Shown: positions 1 through 7,617 of the stretch, piece after piece
Layout: the number at the start of each line of letters is the position of its first letter
Numbering within the stretch: position 1 is the first letter of the stretch
From: Zygnema cylindricum
Taxonomy: Eukaryota; Streptophyta; Zygnematophyceae; Zygnematales; Zygnemataceae
DNA length: 28,027 bases
Direction of reading: 5' to 3'
Assembly (NCBI GenBank): GCA_037447655.1
Contig: JBBHKE010000865.1
Coordinates: forward strand, 1 to 28,027
Program-made: the position numbers and the translations under genes
The notes under the pieces: generated by a model
What the model saw: the letters and a program-made list of their open reading frames with translations, nothing else
Told to the model about the DNA's origin: nothing
Database searches by the model: none

Positions 1-420
1 AGGATATATTATATAAGACATGGTATATAGGGCGTAGGACATGGGATATAGGATGCAGGATATAGAATATAGGATATAGGATATAAGATAGAGGATATAA
101 AATATAGAGGATAGAGGACATAGGATATAGAATATAGAATATAGGATATATTATATAAGACATGGTATATAGGGCGCAGGACATGGGATATAGGATGCAG
201 GATATATAATATAGGATATAAGATGTAAGATAGAGGATATAAGATATAGAGGATAGAGGATAGAGGACATAGGACATAGGATACAGGATATAGAATATAG
301 AATATAAAATATAGAATATAGAATATAGGATATATAATACAAGACATGGGATATAGGACGTAGGACATGGGATATAGAATGCAGGATATAGAATATAGGA
401 TATAGGATATAGGACATAGG
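1..420. repeat. Degenerate GGATATA satellite with higher-order units
   Basis: The whole stretch is built from variants of a 6-7 base unit (GGATATA, GAATATA, GGACATA, GGATGCA). On top of this a longer unit recurs: the string beginning GGATATATTATATAAGACAT starts at 2, again at 144, and in diverged form at 328, giving higher-order spacings of about 142 and 184 bp. The array is cut by the window start, so its true length is unknown. It has few stop codons on the minus strand and therefore produces a long spurious reading frame. Confidence 0.9.
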
Positions 421-485
421 ATAGGACAGGATAGGATAGGATAGGATAGGATTGGATAGGATAGGATAGGATAGGATAGGATTGG
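421..485. repeat. GGATA pentanucleotide tandem array
   Basis: Thirteen consecutive 5-bp units, mostly ATAGG with single-base variants ACAGG and ATTGG. It follows the GGATATA satellite without a break and changes at 486 to ATATG units, so the two pentamers differ by one base and probably derive from each other. Confidence 0.95.
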
Positions 486-835
486 ATATGATATGATATG
501 ATATGATATGATATGATATGATATGATATGATATGATATATATATATGATATGATATATATATATGATATGATATATGATATATATGATATATATATATG
601 ATGATATGATATGATATGATATAATATATATGATATGATATATTATATAACATAATGATATATATGATATGATATGATATGATATGATATGATATATATG
701 ATACCATATGATATATATGATATAATATGATATGATACATATAATATGATATGATATGACATGATATGACATGACATGATATGATATGATATGACATGAT
801 ATGATATGAGATATCCATGATATGTCCATATAACA
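486..835. repeat. GATAT pentanucleotide array, interrupted
   Basis: About ten perfect ATATG units from 486 to 535, then a less regular mixture of ATATG units and AT dinucleotides up to about 835. Pentamers read without stops give an I-S-Y-H-I peptide repeat on the minus strand. This is satellite, not a gene. Confidence 0.92.
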
Positions 836-892
836 TGTTAACATATAACATATAACATGTGTGAATCGATCCCACCAAAACTATGGACTTAC

Positions 893-1047
893 AATTCAAT
901 CACTCTCCCCTTATCATCGCATTCCACTCCACTCCAATCTACACAGTCTTTGGTTTTCAAACTCCATGATTCAAAATCGCTTGTTCTCTCATATTGGAAA
1001 ATGCCTTTTTTCACGTCCAACAAAACACCACCTATCTCCACACCCAT
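893..1047 (-). CDS. Probable LRRNT_2 exon of a leucine-rich-repeat receptor-type gene (partial)
   Basis: Read on the minus strand, the frame gives a peptide with the pattern LLDVKKGI, then ESW, then DCVDWSGVEC, then GRVIEL. This matches the plant LRRNT_2 cap (LLxFKxxl ... W ... dCxWxGVxC ... RVxxL) that precedes leucine-rich repeats in receptor kinases and receptor-like proteins. The frame runs into a canonical donor, GAATT|GTAAGT, with the intron starting at 892, leaving a phase-2 junction; plant LRR exons are typically phase 2. The start is uncertain: I placed it at the internal Met (1045-1047), but an upstream acceptor or a signal-peptide exon is possible. The rest of the gene would lie left of position 1, beyond the satellite. 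It could also be a lone fragment, since no LRR repeats are visible here. Confidence 0.5.
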
Positions 1048-1084
1048 CGAATCAATGTCCAGTAAGCCCACTGCTCTAGTAGCA

Positions 1085-1162
1085 AAAACAATTAATTGTT
1101 TCCACTTTACAAAACAATTAATTGTTTCCACTTTACAAAACAATTAATTGTCTCCACTTAAC
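1085..1162. repeat. Three tandem 26-bp repeats each holding a CAATTAATTG palindrome
   Basis: Copies lie at 1085-1110, 1111-1136 and 1137-1162. The first two are identical and the third has two substitutions. Each carries the perfect 10-bp palindrome CAATTAATTG (1089-1098, 1115-1124, 1141-1150), which contains a TAATTA homeodomain-type core. The array sits about 40 bp upstream (minus-strand sense) of the LRRNT-like exon, so it could be promoter or intron sequence of that gene; nothing proves a regulatory role. Confidence 0.85.
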
Positions 1163-1604
<442 letters not shown>

Positions 1605-1893
1605 AAAATAAAGAATGAAAATTCAGAGTGAAAAAATGTACTATGCGTTGTTCATTGTTCCCCCTTGCACATGCCAAAGAAAAAAAACAAAAACGCATCA
1701 AATTCTTAACTAAAAAGCATGAGAATGAAGGAAATGGAAACTGGACAAAACTAGAAGATCTTCCATAAGTAAGTACAAAAAATTACCAAAAATAAATCCA
1801 AAACATTATGAGAATCATAACATTAAAAAATTAAAGGAAAGGCCGTACGATCTTGCGGTGCAATATTCGCTCCTCCTACGACTACGCATCCGA

Positions 1894-2002
1894 CCAATAG
1901 GAATGCAGCAAAGGGCATCAGCAAGCAATATGCTGACGTCAGCAGCCGTCGTTTCCAGAATGCACACGTCATTGTGGTTCCTGCCATTCCCCCCCATATA
2001 TA
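1894..2002 (+). promoter_or_regulatory. Promoter-like cluster: CCAAT box, 14-bp ACGT palindrome, TATA box
   Basis: Within 110 bp there is CCAAT (1894-1898), a perfect palindrome TGCTGACGTCAGCA (1931-1944), a second ACGTCA core (1966-1971) and a TATA-like ATATATA (1996-2002). The palindrome equals the long Maf-type recognition element and contains the bZIP core TGACGTCA. Order and spacing are those of a plus-strand promoter. A pyrimidine-rich stretch follows, as in plant leaders. No convincing coding exon was found downstream, so the transcript is unknown. Confidence 0.45.
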
Positions 2003-2030
2003 CGGCAACCGTTTTTTTTACAAGTGTTGT

Positions 2031-2310
2031 GGAATTTTATTATCCTCCTTCTCCTCCCCTCCCTCTCCCTTCCCCTTATTTTATCTTCTTTCCACTTATA
2101 TTTTCCTCTTATTTACCCCTCATTTCCCTTTTGTTTCCCACTTATTTCCCTCCCAGTTTCTTTTCATTCCCCTCTCATTCCTTCCCTTTCCCGTTCCATT
2201 TTCCTCTCATTTTCTGCGTGCACTCTCTATTTTTCTCTCTGTGTGTATGTTCACATTCTACGAAGGTCTCCATAACAATTGCCTCACTTCTTCTCCCTTC
2301 TCTCCTTTTC
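2031..2310 (+). other. Pyrimidine-rich tract, possible 5' leader
   Basis: Almost entirely C and T on the plus strand (for example around 2046-2220). It starts about 30 bp after the TATA-like motif at 1996, where a transcription start would be expected. The overlapping reading frames (S/F/P/L-rich) are composition artefacts. It may be the untranslated leader of an unidentified transcript or simply a degenerate TC repeat. Confidence 0.4.
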
Positions 2311-2697
2311 TGGAGTTTATAACGAAACTGCAAACTAAAAATTTCAGCTAAAAACACTTGAAAAATTGTTGAGCAATTGGACGGTTTTCCTTTTAAAAAA
2401 AACACAATTAATTCATTTTTGTAACACGTGTCATAATTCTCTGTCTCCTACTTACACAAAAAAACTGATGCAAAATCTGAAATTCCTTAAACCTCTCTAA
2501 GGACAGGTAAACTTTAGAAGCTGTACATTCCAAAAATCCTTTAAAAGCTTAAAAATTAGTCGGAGAATACCTAAGTTTACCGCAAAAAATGCTTCCCCGT
2601 AGCTCAAGAAGCTTGAGCTTGCAAAGCTCCTACGAAGACGACAATTAGACAAACACAGTCGTTTAAGATGGCAGGAAAAAAGTTATAGTTTTAAATT
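2311..2697. other. Intergenic, no gene seen
   Basis: AT-rich spacer. Only a small perfect hairpin was noted: AGCTCAAG (2601-2608), loop AAG, CTTGAGCT (2612-2619). Confidence 0.5.
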
Positions 2698-2701
2698 TTA
2701 A

Positions 2702-2868
2702 TATTTTTTTCGCCATTAAAACAAATTTTCTCCGTACACACTTGTCCGATTTTCACAAGGGGACCGCCAATCGGAAGGTGAGAATCTTGGTTTTCAATCG
2801 CGACCGTTAGTTATATAATCGGACAAGCGTGTACGGAGAAAAAATGTTTTGAGTCGGAAAAAAAAGCA
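2702..2868. mobile_element. Fold-back MITE-like element flanked by TTAA
   Basis: Two arms of about 50 bp, 2702-2750 and 2818-2868, are near-perfect reverse complements around TTCTCCGTACAC(A/G)CTTGTCCGAT; the outer parts are more diverged. The loop is 67 bp and non-coding. TTAA occurs directly at both outer edges (2698-2701 and 2869-2872), which would fit the TTAA target preference of piggyBac-type elements, but TTAA is common in AT-rich DNA, so the superfamily is only a suggestion. Confidence 0.6.
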
Positions 2869-2872
2869 TTAA

Positions 2873-3309
2873 AGCAAATGTAGCGGACACGTTTCCCACC
2901 AAAATTTGAAAATTGAAGTCATGGCGACGTTTAGACACGTTTACCACTTTGTCGGCGCGTCAAGAAGTTTTGGATTTTAGGAAAATGCGACGAAGCGGTT
3001 GTGCGACGATGGACCGCGTCGTTTCTCATAACTCAGCGCGTACATTCGAGATACGCGTTTGGATACGCCGATAAGGTACAGGTAAGGTTCGTACAGTACG
3101 CTGGGTGTCGTCAAAAACTGGAAAGGCCAAAAAGGGGTCTCGGCTTCAGTTGTACCTCCCTGTAACGCATAAGTACAGTCTTTTTACCTACGGACCAATC
3201 AGGCACTTCCAAAAATATATTTTATTCGATTCGTTGCAAAAAGTGTCTAAAGTCAAAGCAGGTTTCATCTCGCGGTTCAAGACGTCATACCTACAGTCTA
3301 GATAAAACC
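2873..3309. other. Intergenic, no gene seen
   Basis: Somewhat GC-richer DNA with several CGTAC and CGCGT motifs. The one 66-codon plus frame (3105-3305) shows no recognisable protein feature. Confidence 0.45.
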
Positions 3310-3613
3310 TATAGTTAAAAAGTAGGCGTTTCAATGGTAGGCCTGTAATCGGCGTCTTTATCGTAAGTTGTGTTATGGGCTTTTTATGTGATCTTCTTAG
3401 ATCGCTACTTTTATGAGCGACCGTCCGATCGTTCGAATCTGACGGTGTAGAAAAAATATTGTTCCGAATGTTTTAATTGGTCCAATGTTTGGTCCGAATG
3501 TTTTAATTGGCCCGAATAGGACCGAATACAATATGGGTCTTAAGGTCATACTGTATGTTTTGCATACAATAGGTATATTGTATGGGCCTACTTTCACCTA
3601 CTTTTGAACTATG
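3310..3613 (+). mobile_element. hAT-like MITE, short subfamily, copy A
   Basis: A 304-bp non-coding element with terminal inverted repeats of the family CATAGTTCAAAAGTAGG (left end here TATAGTTAAAAAGTAGG, right end CCTACTTTTGAACTATG). Its interior is collinear with the element at 6606-6909, including the palindromic GATC-TTCTTA-GATC block and repeated TTGGTCC/GAATGTTTT motifs. Flanking octamers ATAAAACC (3302-3309) and TTTAACCC (3614-3621) match at 5 of 8 positions, compatible with an old 8-bp target duplication. The small frames on either strand are shadows. Confidence 0.8.
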
Positions 3614-5044
3614 TTTAACCCATAGTTGTTCACGGCGATTAGTGCGAATGTACCGTACGTAACGAATTATACGTAACAAACGCATTGAACCTTTTGATCA
3701 AATCGCAAAAAATCGTTAATGAATTTCCTTCTGTACTATTCCGTACATAAAAAAACAAAAAACTATTACATATAACGCAGTTTGCAAGTTTGAGCGGTAA
3801 AACAATTATCTCTTTATATCTTTATCACACTCTTCGCTTGTATCGGAATTTTTTCACCAACTGGTAGTCCATTCGATCACCATCTAGTACGCTCCTCGCT
3901 TGACTTACACGGGTTCGAATGCCACAAAGGTAAAATTTTATGAAAATTCGTCTGTCCGAGCCTATCTGACAGACAAACACGGCCGCCTTCTGTCTGCCTT
4001 CTTTCTCTATCTCGCAGACAGCGCACAGACATGCCTGCCTTCTGTCTGCCTTCTTTCTCTATCTCGTAGACAGCGCATTACTCCAAAAAAATAAAATACA
4101 GACTAAGAACAAATGACATTTTTCACATTCAACAATTTGCACGCCATAGAAATTTGCACGATTTCTGGGCATGATTGCTTTTGTCGAAGTCTGTAGGCGA
4201 GAATAGTAAAAAGCTTGGGAGGGAGGAGGGTAGGATATGGGGAAGCAGCTTCCTCGCAGTTTCGTTTTCAATGTTCCATGGCGTCTTCTTTAAAAAAAAA
4301 ATGAAGAAGACGCCCGTACAAATTTCAAACTGAACGCGCGAAATTATTGTGACGTACAACGTCTCTTTTCGAAAAATGTCCGTACATTTTCGATTATATA
4401 ACGTACAACTTCCGTGCTATTCCTGTTCAGTTCACTGAACAGAAAGTACCAATAAGTACGACGCATATTTCCCGTTTTATTCCGTACATATCCGTAAAAA
4501 AATGTGCATTTACAGTAATTTGTTTACATGTTTCCGTAAATTTCCAGTTTCAGTTTACAGTAGACGTTTTTTTACGATTTTTTCAAAACTCACGAATTAT
4601 ACGTTTCAATCGAAAAAAAGGAAAAAATCGCGCGATTTGAACAACTATGGTTTAACGCGATGTACAGAGACCGTAAATGGTTCGCCGGTACTGTAATGAA
4701 ATCTGAGATACCCGGGCGGTACCGTCTGTACAAAAATTAAATGGCTGCCAAGATTTTAAAGGTACTCTCTCGATTCTATTCATGTTGAGCTCTCAAGATC
4801 TTTCGAGTGAAGCTTCGGCTCGACTTCGCTCTTGTTAGCATCGCTTGTTACTACACCAATCTTTGCCTCGCTCCGCTCGTCTTCTCCACATGATTCTTTT
4901 CCCATTCAATATTCCTCGACTTGCCGCACCTTTCGCTTGTGCTCAAATCTCGTTGCATTTGGGAATAACATATGGATGAGCATAACGTCCATTTGCTCCT
5001 TTTTCACACGTGGGAAACTAACAACATCACATGGAATGGTTTAA
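3614..5044. other. Intergenic, repeat fragments, no gene seen
   Basis: Contains a 41-bp direct repeat (3985-4025 and 4037-4077, starting GCCTTCTGTCTG), a perfect 10-bp hairpin GCGTCTTCTT/AAGAAGACGC with an A-rich loop (4281-4313), and a perfect 8-bp hairpin CTGTTCAG/CTGAACAG (4423-4442). Many CGTAC-containing motifs suggest decayed transposon sequence. None of the frames looks like a known protein. Confidence 0.5.
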
Positions 5045-5557
5045 GATGCATTAACTATAGCGAACAAAGTAGTAAGGTATGGAGTCAATCGCGAAGCGTC
5101 TTATACAATCTCTTATCTTTCTCAATTTAGGGATATTCACGACCCTCACACGTATCTTACGTTTTTCCATGAAGGGGAAAGAACAGTGGGTAGCTTGGTT
5201 ACCATGGACCTTACAATATCTGATATTTCTTCAAGCCCGGCAATGTATACGACCGTTGCAGCTCTGGATGGAGCAACCTCTAAGGAATGAGACTACGCGC
5301 AAAAAGACCCGACAGAAAAATGCATACCATTTGCTTTTAAAATATTCAAGACCTTGTACACATCTTTCGACAACTACTTTTGTGATTGCACCCGACTAAA
5401 TTTTAAAGTTGGAGGGCGTGGTAGCACTTCGCCACCTTATATTTTAACTTACTACAACCAACATCTAGCCTACCTAAGATTTGCATTTATACGACACATC
5501 AATGTGACAAATGATGGTTGTGGATGCGATCCTTACACGGTGCCACCTTGTGCATGA
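5045..5557 (+). pseudogene. Broken coding-like frame of unknown identity
   Basis: One frame stays open for 171 codons except for a single TGA at 5288-5290, unusual in DNA of this composition. Before the stop the peptide contains FRDIHDPHTYLTFFHEGERT and GSLVTMDLTISD; after it comes a cysteine-containing part with FDNYFCDCTRLNF and NDGCGCDPY, ending at TGA 5555-5557. I do not recognise the family. A frame-restoring intron is possible, but no obvious GT-AG pair brackets the stop. It could be a relic of a gene or transposon protein, or chance. Confidence 0.3.
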
Positions 5558-5971
5558 GGATGATGTTTGAAATTTTGATTTTTAGTGGGCCACTTTTTCT
5601 TTTGGTTTTAGGGTAAGAAGTAGCGTTTTGTGCTATTATAGTTGCGCTTACGTTTTTATACCTTTCCGTTATAAATGTTAAATTTTGCCTCGCTTTTGTT
5701 GTGCTTAAAGTCCCTAATGATTTTCATCTCTAACCTTTAATGGTCGTTAACAATATTTCGTTTTAATCATTATTTTTATCTAGATCGGTTAAAGTGTTGC
5801 GTTTTTGGGAATAAAGTCATCTTCATATCAAGTTATTGAAGCACAAGAAAATAAATCAGTTACCATATGTGTCGATATTATCGGCTGAAATTATACGTCA
5901 CTACAGTATACTGTATCAGTGTACCGTACTCATTTGCAGTACAAAATTGCACATTTGCCCTATAGTCTTGA
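5558..5971. other. Intergenic, no gene seen
   Basis: AT-rich spacer between the broken frame and the hAT-like element. CAGTATACTG (5904-5913) is a small perfect palindrome. No protein-like frame. Confidence 0.45.
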
Positions 5972-5979
5972 ACCTGAGC

Positions 5980-6443
5980 CAAAGGTTGCAAACGGTTAAC
6001 CAAAACCGTAGCCGACCGTTAACCCACCGCCCGCGTCGGATCCTGAACGGATTCGGTTGACAAATTTGAGGGGTCGGGCGGATTCGGGCGGGTGATTCAC
6101 GCAATAAAAAATAAAACCGGTTAGGGTCGGGTAAGCAAAAAACGAGAAAAGTTTAAGGTTTTGTACTGTCAATACTATCCAACATTGTTGTACTATATAC
6201 TCTTGGTATTGTGGAAGGTATAAGGGAGATGTACTACTAGTTTTGTACTTATTCGGGTACGGGCTCGTACGGGTAGTCGCGAGAAATTGAGTTTCGGTTT
6301 TCTTTATTTTTCGTAAACGCGTTTCGGGTAACGGTTAACAATTTTGGAGCGTGACATAACCCGGTCAGGCGTCGGGTACTCAGATTTCGAAGAAAAAAAC
6401 GGTCGGTTTCGGTTATCTAAAATTTTGACTTTTGCAACCTTTG
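5980..6443. mobile_element. Non-autonomous hAT-superfamily element
   Basis: A 464-bp element with perfect 13-bp terminal inverted repeats CAAAGGTTGCAAA (5980-5992) and TTTGCAACCTTTG (6431-6443). It is flanked by 8-bp target duplications ACCTGAGC (5972-5979) and ACATGAGC (6444-6451), 7 of 8 identical. Eight-base duplications and a TIR of form CARNG are the hAT signature. Subterminal DNA is rich in CGG motifs (TCGGGCGG, TTCGGGCGGG, CGGGTAACGG), including AAACGG at 5990-5995, the hexamer bound by the maize Ac transposase. No transposase frame is present, so it must have been moved in trans. Confidence 0.82.
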
Positions 6444-6605
6444 ACATGAGCGATCCAGCTACGGTGTTAGTTCACGCTCTCCGTCTTTGAATCGCCACAC
6501 ATGGAACTTCATGACAAGGTAACGAGCCACAAACGAATACATGAGCAATTCGATAGATATCGCTTGGCATAATTTCCAAAGATTTCAATACGCTACTTTT
6601 TAGAG

Positions 6606-6909
6606 AATAGTTCAAAAGTAGGCGTTTTTATGGTAGGCCTTTGGTAGGCGCCTTTATCGTAATTGTGTTATGGGCTTTTCATGTGATCTTCTTAGATCGC
6701 TACTTTGTTCAGCGACTGTCCGATCGTCCGAATCTGACGGTGTAAGTAAAATTTTTGGTCCAAATGTTTTAATTGGTCCAATTTTTGGTCTGAATGTTTT
6801 GATTGGTCCGAAGAGGTCCAAATACAATATGGGTCTTAAGGTCATATTGTATGTTTTGCTTACAATAGGCATATTGTATGGGCCTACTTTCACCTACTTT
6901 TGAACTATG
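6606..6909 (+). mobile_element. hAT-like MITE, short subfamily, copy B
   Basis: A 304-bp element. Left end AATAGTTCAAAAGTAGG, right end CCTACTTTTGAACTATG. Octamers TTTTAGAG (6598-6605) and ATTTAGAG (6910-6917) match 7 of 8, supporting an 8-bp target duplication. It is collinear with copy A at 3310-3613 and in the same orientation, but less diverged at its ends, so it is probably younger. No coding capacity. It ends about 0.7 kb upstream of the EF-Tu start codon. Confidence 0.88.
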
Positions 6910-6925
6910 ATTTAGAGGCTATTCG

Positions 6926-7487
6926 AGGTTATTCAGTGTCCACGTAATCATGCTCAAGAAAGTCAAGTGCAAATTGTGCTGAAGTGCCGTCAACATGGAT
7001 AATGAATTTCGCTTGTGTTTTGGACGATTTTGCACACGTGCGAATAGCCCCTTCCATTAGCTGTGACATGAAAATATTGCTGCTTCCGATGCAACTGTGG
7101 TGCCGTACCGTGTAGGTCAACATCTATTTCAACCACAACACAATCATAGAAACAGCATTTGTGTTGCCCGCTTGATGCCACTTCACCCAATTATGACCCT
7201 TTCATGTCGATCCCATCCGACGGTAAATATGCAGCCACGTTGCAGCTTTGAGTGGGGTTCAGTGGCCCACGTCGGCTTCTGAATCGCCAGTCGTTAGTAT
7301 CCGCCGTACTGTCCTGAACTGATTCTTGGAGCGTCGCACGGATGTCATGTTCGACGATCATGTGGCTGAAATCACCTCGATCTTCCATCGAACGGCCCAT
7401 GTATCCTTCTGAATTTTCGTACGTGCGATATGTCACGTCATGTATTCTCTCATTGGTAGCCACAGGATTAAACCCAGCCTTTGGCAA
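6926..7487 (-). pseudogene. Unassigned coding-like frames, possibly a decayed gene
   Basis: Two minus-strand frames follow each other. The first (7487 down to 7191) encodes 98 residues starting MPKAGFNPVATNERIHDV. After it, another frame reads WVKWHQAGNTNAVSM, meets TAG at about 7126-7124, then continues with 64 residues (7123 down to 6929) including SQLMEGAIRTCAKSS and FIIHVDGTSAQFALDFLEHD. The second segment looks protein-like, but I cannot name a family. The stop and frame change argue for a pseudogene, or for exons whose junctions I cannot place. It lies head-to-head with the EF-Tu gene, sharing the upstream region. Confidence 0.28.
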
Positions 7488-7617
7488 TCTTAATTCCGAA
7501 TTCTTTACTACCGGAATTTCTTTTCAAAAGTTTGTTCACTGATTTGGTGATCTCTCTCTCCTCTCAATCCCCTCAACGAAATATCCGTCCAGTAGCAGGT
7601 ATCACTAGCTATCAACT
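7488..7617 (+). promoter_or_regulatory. Leader/promoter-proximal region of the EF-Tu gene with a Y-patch
   Basis: A pyrimidine run of TC units (7551-7574) lies 44 bp upstream of the start codon, like the Y-patch of plant core promoters and leaders. No clear TATA box is visible in the preceding 70 bp, as in many plastid-protein genes. The start context is CAACTATGGCT, with GC after ATG as favoured in plants. Confidence 0.45.

Noticed and set aside
421-840. Regular repeats that might suggest a CRISPR array or telomere
   Set aside because: Units are contiguous with no unique spacers and the genome is eukaryotic; the unit is not the plant telomere motif TTTAGGG.
9-899. 296-residue minus-strand frame rich in I, S, Y, H and P
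   Set aside because: It is the translation of the GGATATA/GGATA/GATAT satellite; pentamers lacking stops stay open in several frames. No protein signal.
1858-2351. Overlapping plus frames of 83-154 residues rich in S, F, P and L
   Set aside because: Low-complexity pyrimidine tract; all three frames are open for compositional reasons and none resembles a protein family.
2588-2640. Possible tRNA-like fold around GTAGCTCAAGAAGCTTGAGC
   Set aside because: Only one hairpin is present; no acceptor stem, anticodon arm or T-loop GTTC motif in place.
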